This document shows positions 7,855 through 15,592 of a stretch of DNA of 15,653 bases, one piece after another. Below the pieces are notes generated by a model that worked only from the letters and a program-made list of their open reading frames with translations, had not been told where the DNA came from and searched no databases. The stretch is from Gammaproteobacteria bacterium. Lineage in GTDB: Bacteria > Pseudomonadota > Gammaproteobacteria > Pseudomonadales > Azotimanducaceae. Position 1 is the first letter of the stretch, and every line of letters starts with the position of its first letter. The translations under genes were made by a program, and so were the position numbers. The stretch is taken from assembly GCA_009839405.1 (NCBI GenBank), contig VXPR01000119.1:1-15653 (forward strand), written 5' to 3'.

Positions 7855-8286
7855 TTACGCCGGTGAGCGCGATGGCTTATCGGCCTGGTCCCTCGCGCGG
7901 TGCGTCAGCCGTTGCCACAACGCGTAGCCGGTGCAGCCAATGGCTATGCCGAGGGCGTCGGAGGCGAGGTCGGCGATTTGAGCGCCGCGACCATCGACGA
8001 AGAGCTGCACCAGTTCGATGGTGACGCCCCATACCATCATCCAGGCTGCCACTGCGGGCCAGGGGCCCTGTCGAAAGTGCGCCAGCGAGAGAGCGAAGGC
8101 AAGGTAGCCGGCGGCGGCGATGTGGGCGACGCTGCCGGCCATGCTTGCCACCAAGCCGGCGGGGTTCGGCGTCCATGCGACCGCGATGCTGATGACGAGG
8201 GGAATCCAGAAGGCGAGGCGCCAGAGCAGCTTGAGCCAGGGTCCGGGCTGCGCCACCTGCTGCACAGCAACGGACGGTGACTTCAC
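7855..8286 (-). CDS. VanZ-like small membrane protein
   Basis: The product has 143 residues from a GTG whose last two bases, with the next A, form the hemE stop (GTGA overlap), so it is translationally coupled to hemE. Four hydrophobic segments are visible at about 21-39, 49-69, 74-95 and 104-125. The VanZ-family pattern H..A.GYLAFAL, then E..QLF...R and D...D..G, is present (E91, Q94, R100, D106). VanZ-like proteins sit in the inner membrane; VanZ itself gives low-level teicoplanin resistance, but most family members have no known role. Its place behind hemE says nothing certain about function. A longer frame continues upstream, but that part is only the antisense-frame shadow of hemE. The C-terminal tail is basic and probably cytoplasmic. 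Confidence 0.8.
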   Translation of the reverse strand: MKSPSVAVQQVAQPGPWLKLLWRLAFWIPLVISIAVAWTPNPAGLVASMAGSVAHIAAAGYLAFALSLAHFRQGPWPAVAAWMMVWGVTIELVQLFVDGRGAQIADLASDALGIAIGCTGYALWQRLTHRARDQADKPSRSPA

Positions 8287-9422
8287 TGTGCGGTCGCCTC
8301 GTGCACGAAATCCACTAGGAACTTCACGTTGTCCACCGGAGTTTGCGGAACGATGCCGTGGCCCAGGTTGAAGATGTGGCCGGGGCGGCCAGCGGCTTGC
8401 TCGAGCACGTGACCGGCGCTCGTGGCGATGGCTTCGGTGTTGGCGCAGAGCACGATGGGGTCGAGGTTGCCTTGAATGGCCCGCGAGCCCAGACGCTGCC
8501 ACGTCTCGCCCAGCGGCGTGCGCCAGTCGAGGGCGAGGAGGTCCGCGCCGGTGGCGTGCATGTCTGCCACGAGATGCGCCGTGTTGACTCCGAAGTAGAT
8601 GATCGGTGGCGAGTGCGCTCGGCCCTCGGTGCCGTCGCTGGCAACCTCCGCGCGCCGGATGCCCTGCATCAACTCCTGCACATGGGGCGCCACATAGCGC
8701 CGGTAGTCTTGCCGCGAGAGCGCGCCAACCCAAGAGTCGAAGATCTGCACGGCCTGCACGCCGGCGTCGATCTGCAAGCGAACGTAGTCGATCACCGCGC
8801 GAGTGAGCTTCGAAAGCAGCAGGTTCCAAGATGCCTCGTGCTCGTACATCAGCTTCTTGGTGTGCAGGAAGTTGCGGGAGCCGGCGCCCTCGATGGCGTA
8901 GGAAGCCAGCGTGAAGGGCGCCCCGGCGAAGCCGATCAGCGGGATGTCCGGCGGCAACCCGTCGAGAACGCCGCTGATGGTCTCGGCGATGTAGCCGAGT
9001 TCCTCTGACGCGGACGGTACCCGCAGCCGGTCGATGGCGGCGAGCTTGCGCACCGGGTTCGCGAACACCGGGCCCACTCCCGGAACGTAGTCGAGCGCGA
9101 GCCCCATCGGCTCCAGAATGGGCAACAGGTCGGCGAAAACGATGGCCGCGTCCACACCCAGAATGCGCTGTGCATCCACCGTCACTCGCGCCGCGAGTTC
9201 CGGTGTGCGAAAGAACTCGAGGCTTGGCGTCTTGCCCTTCACGGCGTGGTATTCGGGCATGTAGCGACCGGCTTGCCGGTTCAGCCAAATGGGAGTGAAC
9301 GGCGTTGGCTCGCCCCGGCAGGCCTTGAGGAACGGGGCGTGCTCTCTTGCCGTGCCCGAGGGGGATGGAGCTGCGGACGAGGTCAAGGCAGGGGCCTCGC
9401 CATCCAAGACGCGATTGGTCAT
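8283..9422 (-). CDS. hemE: Uroporphyrinogen decarboxylase
   Basis: This cytosolic heme-pathway enzyme removes four carboxyl groups from uroporphyrinogen III to give coproporphyrinogen III. Family signatures are WLNRQAGRYMPEY (46-58, substrate-binding Arg residues), the FADLLP loop with the essential Asp98, GFAGAPFTLASYAIEG (Tyr175), IQGNLDP and FNLGHGI (His355). From the ATG at 9422 it is 379 residues, slightly long for the family. There are about 25 extra Ser/Pro/Ala-rich residues at the N-terminus, and an insert rich in Glu, Gly and Asp at about 258-272 before the PPIIYFGVNT strand. A TTG 11 codons inside could be the real start. No good ribosome binding site precedes the ATG. fabV ends 10 bases upstream and the VanZ-like gene overlaps its stop, so it sits inside an operon. 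Confidence 0.95.
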   Translation of the reverse strand: MTNRVLDGEAPALTSSAAPSPSGTAREHAPFLKACRGEPTPFTPIWLNRQAGRYMPEYHAVKGKTPSLEFFRTPELAARVTVDAQRILGVDAAIVFADLLPILEPMGLALDYVPGVGPVFANPVRKLAAIDRLRVPSASEELGYIAETISGVLDGLPPDIPLIGFAGAPFTLASYAIEGAGSRNFLHTKKLMYEHEASWNLLLSKLTRAVIDYVRLQIDAGVQAVQIFDSWVGALSRQDYRRYVAPHVQELMQGIRRAEVASDGTEGRAHSPPIIYFGVNTAHLVADMHATGADLLALDWRTPLGETWQRLGSRAIQGNLDPIVLCANTEAIATSAGHVLEQAAGRPGHIFNLGHGIVPQTPVDNVKFLVDFVHEATAQ

Positions 9423-9432
9423 GCGGGCGCCG

Positions 9433-10614
9433 TCAGACTCTGCCGATGTCGACGTCCGCGTCGTAGTCGACGCCAGCCATGCCGAATCCGAACACCCTGA
9501 GAAAGCCTTCGCGGAAGCTGGCCGCATCGCCGAGCTCCGCAAGGTTTTCGGTGTTCACCTGCCGCCAACGCCGGCCAACCTCTTCCTGCACGGCCGCGTC
9601 CAACTCGCGGTCATCGAGACGCAGGTGGCCTTCTGTATCGATGGCGGCGCCGGCGCCATAGAGGCCGGTGCGAAAGAGCCGGTCGACGTGCTCGATGCAG
9701 GATTCGTGAACGCCGCGCTCGCGCATCACCCGGAAGAGGATCGCGACGTAAAGCGGAACAACGGGAATGGCTGCGCTCGCTTGACTGACGATGGCGGTGA
9801 GCGCGGCCACCCGGGCGCGTCCGCCGATGGCGCCGAGCCGAGCGTCGATGGCATGTGCCGCCCGGTCGAGGTCCGCCTTCGCCCGGCCCAAGGTGCCGCC
9901 GCGATAGATGCGGTGGGTGAGTTCGCTGCCGAGGTAGGTATAGGCAACCGTCTCGAACCCTTCGTTCAAGAGCCCAGCATCGGTAAGTGCGTCAATCCAG
10001 TATTCCCAGTCCTCACCCCCCATCACCTGCACGGTGGCAGCGGTTTCCTCTTCGCTGGCGCCCTCGAGCGTCACCTCGTGCACCTTGCCGGTGTTGAAGT
10101 CGAGCGTGTTGGTCGTGAACGACTCGCCTAGGGGCTTGATGGCCGAGCGGTGCGTCTCGCCCGTGCGCGGATGGGTGCGCACCGGCGCCGCGAGGCTATA
10201 GACGAGCAGGTCAATGGGACCAAACTCGTCCCGTAGCGCTCGCGTCGTGCGCGTGCGCATCTCGTCCGAGAAGGCATCGCCGTCCAGGGTTCGGGCCAAG
10301 AGCCCCGCCTCGGCGGCGGCCGCCTCGAAGGCGAGATTGTTGTACCAGCCCGCCGTCGCCGTGCGCTTCGCCGTCGGCTGCTTCTCAAACGAGATGCCGA
10401 GCGTGTTGGCCCCGGCGCCAAAGGCGGCGACGGTGCGTGAAGCAAGGCCGAAGCCGCCGGAGCAGCCGATGACGAGCGCATTGCGGGGCGGGTTGGGCGC
10501 AGAGATCGGGCCCCGCTGCCGCACGAGATCGATCTGTTCGCGGACGCCAGCAACGCAGCCGGCGGGATGGGCAGTGGTGCAGACGAAGCCGCGAATGCGG
10601 GGCTTGACGATCAA
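9433..10614 (-). CDS. fabV: FabV-type enoyl-ACP/trans-2-enoyl-CoA reductase
   Basis: The product is 393 residues and catalyses the last step of the fatty-acid elongation cycle, reducing trans-2-enoyl-ACP (or -CoA) with NAD(P)H in the cytosol. The family N-terminus IVKPRIRGFVCTTAHPAGC is intact. The Rossmann loop GCSGGFGLASR (50-60) and the catalytic pair Tyr237-x8-Lys246 (IYRGGTLGRAK) are visible. FabV enzymes are large relatives of FabI and are commonly resistant to triclosan. The start is TTG at 10614, overlapping the previous stop as TTGA; sequence agreement with the family begins exactly at that residue, which supports the unusual start. hemE follows after 10 bases. No other enoyl reductase is in the window. 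Confidence 0.96.
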   Translation of the reverse strand: MIVKPRIRGFVCTTAHPAGCVAGVREQIDLVRQRGPISAPNPPRNALVIGCSGGFGLASRTVAAFGAGANTLGISFEKQPTAKRTATAGWYNNLAFEAAAAEAGLLARTLDGDAFSDEMRTRTTRALRDEFGPIDLLVYSLAAPVRTHPRTGETHRSAIKPLGESFTTNTLDFNTGKVHEVTLEGASEEETAATVQVMGGEDWEYWIDALTDAGLLNEGFETVAYTYLGSELTHRIYRGGTLGRAKADLDRAAHAIDARLGAIGGRARVAALTAIVSQASAAIPVVPLYVAILFRVMRERGVHESCIEHVDRLFRTGLYGAGAAIDTEGHLRLDDRELDAAVQEEVGRRWRQVNTENLAELGDAASFREGFLRVFGFGMAGVDYDADVDIGRV

Positions 10615-11624
10615 TCGGCGGCTCGGTCTTCGGGGCGCGCCATCATACCGTGACGCACCGCGTGTCGCATTGCGGCGGCCACATCGAGCACATGCGGACC
10701 ATCCCGGCGCACGGTGACGTGGGCGATCCGGCTCCCGCGCAGTCGATGGTCTCGGTCGCCGTCGAGCGCGAGCACGCCGTGGCCGCGAAAGATCACCGGC
10801 GTGTCGAAGGGCACCCGAACGGCGCGGGTCACGGAGACGGAGCGGAAGAGTCCTGGCGAGACGGGCGCATCGACCACTTGCCCTGGCCCCAGTTCAAGCA
10901 GCAGGCCGCAGTCGTCTTGGGCATCCACCACGTCGATCAACCCGCCGATGGGCGACATGCCGATGGCGTCCGGTTCCGCCCGCGTCAAGAGAACGCGGGC
11001 AAGACGTGCCGAATCGAACGGCAGCAGGTTGCCGACGAAATCGCCGTCTAGCTGCGCCGCATCGATGAGGCCAACGTCCGTGGCGCCATCGGCAAATCGC
11101 ACATGCAGCATCTTGCAGCGTGGGCGCACCGGCGCCTTGGCAAGGAGGCCCCGAGCGGTGAGCCCGGCGACGGTGCCGGCAATGGTTGGCTCCACCAGCG
11201 TCGGGAAGACGTTGTTGGTGCCGGTGGAGAGCGGGATCAGCGAGATGCCGTCGTCGCCGGCTTTGTGCAGGTGCCGGGCGATGGCGCGATTGGTGCCGTC
11301 CCCTCCGAGGGAAACCAAGGTGGTCGCTCCAGCCTCCAAGAACGACGCGATGGCAGCCTCGGTGTCCGAAGCATCATGGTTCAGCGGCGTCTTCAGGACA
11401 TGCACCCGCGCCCGCAGTGGCAGCCATTCGAGCGCCAGCGACGCGATGCGGAACGGCTCTTCGGTGATGTAGATGTCCGTCGCCCCCGCGGCATCGGCTC
11501 CGGCCGCAATCCGCGCCACAATGTCGCGCTTCGCCTCAATCGTCATGTTGCTGGCGCGCGCCGCGATCCGCCGCACGTCCCGCCCGGACATGGGATTGAC
11601 TGAGATGGCAACCTTGGCGGGCAA
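10611..11624 (-). CDS. NAD-kinase-fold protein, AcoX-like
   Basis: The product is 337 residues with the ATP-NAD kinase/diacylglycerol-kinase fold. It has an opening NPMSGRDVRR (10-19), the nucleotide-binding SLGGDGTNRAIA (GGDGT at 107-111) and STGTNNVF (133-140). The NPxSGRDxRR opening is typical of AcoX-type proteins, encoded beside acetoin dehydrogenase genes in some bacteria, whose reaction is not settled. No aco genes are present here. It lies 33 bases after the PhyH-type gene and overlaps fabV (TTGA). A link to the NAD(P)H supply for FabV is only speculation. The start is TTG at 11624, the only usable start between the in-frame upstream stop and the NPMSGRD motif. Confidence 0.78.
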   Translation of the reverse strand: MPAKVAISVNPMSGRDVRRIAARASNMTIEAKRDIVARIAAGADAAGATDIYITEEPFRIASLALEWLPLRARVHVLKTPLNHDASDTEAAIASFLEAGATTLVSLGGDGTNRAIARHLHKAGDDGISLIPLSTGTNNVFPTLVEPTIAGTVAGLTARGLLAKAPVRPRCKMLHVRFADGATDVGLIDAAQLDGDFVGNLLPFDSARLARVLLTRAEPDAIGMSPIGGLIDVVDAQDDCGLLLELGPGQVVDAPVSPGLFRSVSVTRAVRVPFDTPVIFRGHGVLALDGDRDHRLRGSRIAHVTVRRDGPHVLDVAAAMRHAVRHGMMARPEDRAAD

Positions 11625-11657
11625 AACCGGTTTCGCTTGGACGGCTTGAAGGGGCCG

Positions 11658-12857
11658 TCAGCGGCGTTGACTGCCCTCGCCGGGCTTGCGCGCCAGCGTG
11701 CCGTTGGCTTCCTTGCGCTTGTTTGCCAAGGCGTGCATGACGCCGGCGCCGGCAGGCCAGACGCCAGGGTCGGCCTTTACGCGGCGACACAGGTGCTGGG
11801 CGTGGGGGGAGAGCGTTTGCCAGATTTCGTGCGGCATGGTGCGGGCGTGGGGACGGTCGCCGTCGAGCCACGGGGCACCGTATTCGACGTTGGGAAGGGC
11901 GCGGATTTCGCGTGACAGGTTGGGCGTGGCGCTGTGCCAGGCACGGTTGTCGCGGAACACGCCGGCGCCGGCGGGAGCGCCGACGAGCGTCGAGAGGCGC
12001 ATCCATTCGGGTTCGTCGGCGGGCCTTGGCGGATCTTCCGCCACGCCGTGGGTACCGGGAATCTGGCGGATGGGGCCGTTCTCCCACGTGAGGTCGCTCA
12101 TGGCGAAGTTGATCGTGACCACCGGTGGCGTTCGCTCGACGATCCGCTGCCTGGTGCGGCCATCGAGTTCACCGGACGTGTCGATGCCGAGCCCTGCTGC
12201 CTGACGGATGCGGGCCTCGGGCAGATGGTATTGCTCGCGCACGTCGCCGTGCAGGTGCTGGTACTCCACCGCGCCAGGCAGGCAGAGGTCGCCGCCGGCG
12301 CCGAGCACCAAGTAGTCGTCGGTGCCGAAGATCGCCTTCAGGATGGGCGTGGTGGCCGGTAGGTCGATCATCGACGCCCACACGGGGTCGTGCAGCAACT
12401 GCCGCGACGCCGATGCCGTGCCATAGCTGTAGCGATGCGGCAGGCGCATCGTCTCGGTGATGTACTTGCGCCCGTCGTGACCGTCGGGTTCGAGAATCTT
12501 GCGCAGCTCGCGGGCGCATCCACCGCGCCAACGCGCCAGCGCATCGGCGTCGAGCAGGTCCTTCACGACGACGAAGCCGTCGCGGAAGAAGAGGCGCACC
12601 ACGCGGTCGATCTCGTTCGGGGCGCAGATGTCGAGCCCCTTGATGCCGTTGTTGGCCTTGAGGTGGTCGCGCAGCGCCTGCACTTCGGGATCGTCATAGA
12701 GGCGTCGAGACGGTGCCCGCGGGTCCGCAACGCCAAAGCCTCGCTTCTCCGCTAGAGGGTGACCGTCTTCGTCCAGCGTTTCATTGACCGGCGTTCGCGC
12801 GCACCAGCCCACCGGTGTGTCGCCATACACGGCAAGATCATCGAGTTCGTTTGTCAC
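11658..12857 (-). CDS. Phytanoyl-CoA dioxygenase (PhyH) family Fe(II)/2-oxoglutarate oxygenase
   Basis: This 399-residue non-heme iron oxygenase has a double-stranded beta-helix core. The iron triad is His203-x-Asp205 (YQHLHGDV) and the distal His308 (NRAWHSATPNLS). A nearby Arg (316 or 319) would bind 2-oxoglutarate. NGPIRQIPGTHG (260-271) is the usual PhyH strand. The roughly 80-residue N-terminal part and the basic C-terminal tail (ANKRKEANGTLARKPGEGSQRR region) lie outside the core. Substrates in this family range from phytanoyl-CoA to small metabolites, so the substrate is unknown. The start is GTG at 12857 with AAGGA (12866-12870) 8 bases upstream. The NAD-kinase-like gene follows after 33 bases, which makes this the likely first gene of the operon ending with the VanZ-like gene. 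Confidence 0.85.
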   Translation of the reverse strand: MTNELDDLAVYGDTPVGWCARTPVNETLDEDGHPLAEKRGFGVADPRAPSRRLYDDPEVQALRDHLKANNGIKGLDICAPNEIDRVVRLFFRDGFVVVKDLLDADALARWRGGCARELRKILEPDGHDGRKYITETMRLPHRYSYGTASASRQLLHDPVWASMIDLPATTPILKAIFGTDDYLVLGAGGDLCLPGAVEYQHLHGDVREQYHLPEARIRQAAGLGIDTSGELDGRTRQRIVERTPPVVTINFAMSDLTWENGPIRQIPGTHGVAEDPPRPADEPEWMRLSTLVGAPAGAGVFRDNRAWHSATPNLSREIRALPNVEYGAPWLDGDRPHARTMPHEIWQTLSPHAQHLCRRVKADPGVWPAGAGVMHALANKRKEANGTLARKPGEGSQRR

Positions 12858-12888
12858 GGCCTATGTCCTTCCCCTGCCAAGAGCCTTT

Positions 12889-12909
12889 GGAGGCGGGGCA
12901 AATGCCTCC
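12889..12909. repeat. Inverted repeat upstream of the PhyH-type gene
   Basis: GGAGGC (12889-12894) and GCCTCC (12904-12909) form a perfect 6-bp stem with a 9-base loop, 32 bases before the GTG start of the PhyH-type gene. It could be an mRNA leader hairpin, an operator, or the end of ankyrin-gene transcription. No T-tract is present on the minus strand. Confidence 0.35.
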
Positions 12910-12942
12910 GACGTTTTGCGCGAGTGTAACGGCGCGAGGGCC

Positions 12943-12966
12943 GGGCGGGCATGCCCCGCCCCTACG
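12943..12966. repeat. REP-like palindromic element
   Basis: GGGCGGGC followed by AT and GCCC-C-GCCC gives an 8-bp stem with one bulged C around the palindrome GGGCATGCCC, and ends in CTACG. Read on the minus strand it begins CGTAGGGGCGGGGC. Elements of the form GTAGGGGCGGG...CCCGCCC are dispersed intergenic repeats in many high-G+C genomes. Only one copy is in this window, so repeat status is inferred from its form. It lies 7 bases downstream of the ankyrin gene stop. Confidence 0.45.
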
Positions 12967-12973
12967 CGTCCCG

Positions 12974-14098
12974 TCACCCAATCTCCAGGGCTGCTGCCCA
13001 GCGGCCATCCCGTTTGCGGGATGCGATGTTGGCGGGCGTGCGGCCCTGCTTGTCTGCGTGATGCCGATCTGCTCCGGCCGCCAACAGCCTGCGCACCACC
13101 GCTACGAGACGAGCCTTGTCCTTCGCCGTGGAACGCAGCACCGTCGCCAAGGGTGTCTCGCCGGTGGCGTCCGCCGCGTCCACCGCGGCGCCGTGCGCGA
13201 GCAGCAACTCCACGATGTCCACGAAGCCGGCCTTGGCGGCGCAATGGAGTGCGGTCTGTCCCTTGTGGTTGGTGACATTCACGTCCGCCCCGCGTTCGAT
13301 CAGGTCGCGCACTCGTTCGACGCTGCCGCCTCTGTCGCCGCGCGACTGAAAGACAATGGGTGGCCAGCCACCCTCGGCGCGGTCGGGGTCGTCGGCGACG
13401 CCGGCGGCAGCCAATACGTCGAGCACCCCACGGCTCAGGACTCCGGCGCGGGGGACAGCCTGGGATTCGACCGGCATCCCGGCACAGATGAGCTCTTGCA
13501 GGATGTCGGCGCGTTCGCGCCAGATGGCGAAACGGGTGAGCCATAGGGCATAGGGTGCCGGCTTCGCCCCGCGTGCGAGCAGCATCCGAACGATGTCGAG
13601 ATGCCCCGCGGCAACCGCGTAATGCAGCACCGTGGCGCGGACGTTGGGGTCGTGTTGCGGCACCTCGGCGGTGGCAAGCGCTGGATCGTCATCGAGCCGT
13701 GCTGCCACGCCGTCGCCGTCGCCGAGATAGGCATGGGTGAGGATGTCGACCAGCGCGCCGCGAGCGAGAAGCAACTCCGCCACCGCCTCGTGCTTGCGAT
13801 GGCGCGCGGCGCAATAGGGGCTGACCTCCACCAAGAGCGGTGTGAAGTGACAGCCTCGTGCCTCGATGTCGGCGCCACGCTCGACGAGATGGGCAGCGGT
13901 TTCGAGCCGCCCGCGGTATGCCGCTTCCCACAGCATCGTGCGGCCGTGCGAGCCGATCCGCGTGATCCAGTCGGGCTGCACCGCAAGCACTGCCTGCAAG
14001 GTCGCCAAGTCTCCGCGCCCGGCAGCGCCCACTCCGATCTTGAGGAAATCGCTGGTCTTCCCCGTCAACAGGGAGCGCGCCATCGTCTCGCTGTCCAT
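12974..14098 (-). CDS. Ankyrin-repeat protein
   Basis: The product is 374 residues from the ATG at 14098. Ankyrin repeats are recognisable at about residues 51-82 (GRTMLWEAAYRGRL..LVERGADI), 84-118 (degenerate), 154-180 (TVLHYAVAAGHLDIVRMLLARGA), 262-307 (GGSVERVRDLIERGADVNV then TALHCAAKAGFVDIVELLLAHGA) and 313-360 (ETPLATVL..RRLLAAGAD, GRTPANIA). The middle, about 190-260, does not keep the repeat. No signal peptide or membrane segment is seen, so a cytosolic protein-binding role is likely; partners are unknown. A longer frame reaches 14173, but it would overlap the start of the divergent amidohydrolase gene and its extra residues look non-native. No clear ribosome binding site precedes the chosen ATG, and MAR five codons later is an alternative. 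Confidence 0.82.
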   Translation of the reverse strand: MDSETMARSLLTGKTSDFLKIGVGAAGRGDLATLQAVLAVQPDWITRIGSHGRTMLWEAAYRGRLETAAHLVERGADIEARGCHFTPLLVEVSPYCAARHRKHEAVAELLLARGALVDILTHAYLGDGDGVAARLDDDPALATAEVPQHDPNVRATVLHYAVAAGHLDIVRMLLARGAKPAPYALWLTRFAIWRERADILQELICAGMPVESQAVPRAGVLSRGVLDVLAAAGVADDPDRAEGGWPPIVFQSRGDRGGSVERVRDLIERGADVNVTNHKGQTALHCAAKAGFVDIVELLLAHGAAVDAADATGETPLATVLRSTAKDKARLVAVVRRLLAAGADRHHADKQGRTPANIASRKRDGRWAAALEIG

Positions 14099-14166
14099 CG
14101 CCGGCGATTCTACGCTTTGAATCGTCGTACCATGCCCGTCCGCTCCAAAAGCAAGGAATGCCAGCC
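14099..14166. promoter_or_regulatory. Divergent intergenic region with the amidohydrolase RBS
   Basis: These 68 bases separate the ankyrin gene from the amidohydrolase gene and must carry or adjoin both promoters. I see no good -35/-10 pair on either strand. AAGGA at 14153-14157 abuts the ATG at 14158 but stands 9 bases before the ATG at 14167, so the second ATG is the better start. Confidence 0.45.
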
Positions 14167-15171
14167 ATGCCAAAGCCCGGTTCCGACGAATGGCTTGCCT
14201 CGGTCACCGAGGAAATCATCGAACCCGATCGGCCAATCGTCGATCCGCACCACCATATGTGGGAAACGGCCGGCAACTGGCGCCGCTACGTGCTCGAAGA
14301 CCTCTGGGCCGATACTGGCTCCGGTCACAACATCGAAAAGACGGTGTTCGTGGACTGCCACTCCGGCTACCGCACTGACGGTCCCGAGCACCTGCGCCCG
14401 GTGGGCGAGACCGAATACGTCGCCGGTGTGGCCGCCGAGAGTGCGAAGGTGGAGGGCCGCGCCACCATCGCCGGCATCGTCAGTCATGCTGATCTCACCC
14501 GGGGCGAAACGGTCGAAGAAGTGCTCGCCGCCCACGAGGAAGCCGGCAATGGCCTCTTTCGCGGCATCCGTCATGCGGGGCCGAGCGACTCCACCGGCAC
14601 CCTGACCAACGCCGGTCGTGGCTGGCCCTGCCCCTACCCGCGCGAGGACTTCCGCACGGGCGTGCAGACCCTCGGCCGGCTCGGCTACACCTACGACACG
14701 TGGCACTTCTATCACCAGAACCGCGACTATCTCGAGCTCGCCCGCGCCTGCCCGGAGACGACGATGGTGCTCGACCACTTCGGCACGCCCCTGGGCGTCG
14801 GCGCCTATGCCGGCCGTCAGGAGGAGATCTTCGCGCAGTGGAAGGACGACATCGCCGCCATCGCCGAGTGCCCGAACGTGGTCGCCAAGATCGGCGGTCT
14901 CGCCATGCCGGACAACGGCTTCGGCTGGGACCGCGCCGAACGCCCGCCCACCTCGGACGAGTTCGCCGCCGCGCAAGGGCGCTACTACCTGCACGCCATC
15001 GAGTGCTTCGGGCCAGACCGCTGCATGTTCGAGAGCAACTTCCCGGTAGATCGCCTGTCGATCTCCTATCAGGTGCTCTTCAACGGGCTCAAGAAGATCG
15101 TCGCCGACTTCACCGAGGACGAAAAGCACGCGATGTTCTACGGAACGGCGGCGCGCGTGTATCGGCTGTAG
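14167..15171 (+). CDS. Amidohydrolase-family (Amidohydro_2) metal-dependent hydrolase
   Basis: The product is 334 residues with a TIM-barrel amidohydrolase fold of the PF04909 type, like 2-pyrone-4,6-dicarboxylate lactonases and related hydrolases or decarboxylases. Metal-site signatures are VDPHHHMW (25-32, the HxH of strand 1), an His in GIRHAG, LDHFGTP (strand 6 region) and the late ESNFPVD (strand 8 Asp). ETFW-like secretion signals are absent, so it is probably cytosolic. Such enzymes often act on lactones or aromatic-acid breakdown products; the substrate cannot be read from sequence. The ATG at 14158 is possible, but 14167 fits the AAGGA site. The CBS-domain gene follows after 10 bases, so the two are probably co-transcribed. 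Confidence 0.87.
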   Translation: MPKPGSDEWLASVTEEIIEPDRPIVDPHHHMWETAGNWRRYVLEDLWADTGSGHNIEKTVFVDCHSGYRTDGPEHLRPVGETEYVAGVAAESAKVEGRATIAGIVSHADLTRGETVEEVLAAHEEAGNGLFRGIRHAGPSDSTGTLTNAGRGWPCPYPREDFRTGVQTLGRLGYTYDTWHFYHQNRDYLELARACPETTMVLDHFGTPLGVGAYAGRQEEIFAQWKDDIAAIAECPNVVAKIGGLAMPDNGFGWDRAERPPTSDEFAAAQGRYYLHAIECFGPDRCMFESNFPVDRLSISYQVLFNGLKKIVADFTEDEKHAMFYGTAARVYRL

Positions 15172-15181
15172 GGGGCGGGCC

Positions 15182-15592
15182 ATGAACAACACCCTCCGGG
15201 TGGCCGATGTGATGACGGCCGACATTCACAGCGTCGATGGGCTCGCGACGGTAGCGGACGCTGTGGAGGCGATGCGGCACCATGCCGTGAGTTCCCTCGT
15301 GGTGGCGCGACGCCACGACGGCGACGAGTACGGCCTCGTCGTCGTCGCCGACATCGCCCGCAAGGTGATCGCCGAGAACCGGCCGCTCGATCGCACCAAC
15401 GTGTACGAGGTCATGTCGAAGCCCATTCTCACCTTGCCCTCGGACATGCTCGCCCGCTACGCCGTGCGGCTCTTGGTGCAGTTCGACATCTCCCGCGGAG
15501 TCGCCATCGACCACGACCGCAACATCGTCGGCATGGTGACGCTACGCGATCTGGTGCTGCGTCTGGCGGAAGCGGACATGGCCGAGGAGTGA
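15182..15592 (+). CDS. Two-CBS-domain protein
   Basis: This 136-residue protein consists of a tandem CBS pair, about residues 7-62 (VADVMTADIHSVDGLATVADAVEAM, GLVVVADIARKVI) and 71-130 (VYEVMSKPILTLPSDM, ISRGVAIDHDRNIVGMVTLRDLV). Such stand-alone pairs bind adenine nucleotides and act as energy sensors for partner proteins; no catalytic domain is attached. AGGGGG at 15170-15175 lies 6 bases before the ATG. The gene is 10 bases behind the amidohydrolase, so it may regulate that enzyme or simply share its transcript. Bases 15593-15653 beyond its stop show no gene I can support. Confidence 0.9.
   Translation: MNNTLRVADVMTADIHSVDGLATVADAVEAMRHHAVSSLVVARRHDGDEYGLVVVADIARKVIAENRPLDRTNVYEVMSKPILTLPSDMLARYAVRLLVQFDISRGVAIDHDRNIVGMVTLRDLVLRLAEADMAEE

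Noticed and set aside
8287..9288. Upstream extension of the VanZ-like frame to 477 codons
   Set aside because: The extra part is an off-frame reading of hemE, rich in Arg, Ala and His, with no domain. The GTG at 8286 overlapping the hemE stop is a natural start.
9289..10131. Plus-strand frame of 280 codons across hemE and fabV
   Set aside because: It lies opposite two confidently identified genes and resembles no known protein.
13601..14605. Plus-strand frame of 334 codons across the ankyrin and amidohydrolase genes
   Set aside because: It crosses two real genes in the wrong frame, and its end is compositionally odd (Arg/Pro/Ala-rich).
14110..15225. Long minus-strand frame of 371 codons opposite the amidohydrolase
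   Set aside because: It is the antisense shadow of a well-supported gene and shows no family motif. Long opposite frames are expected at this G+C content.
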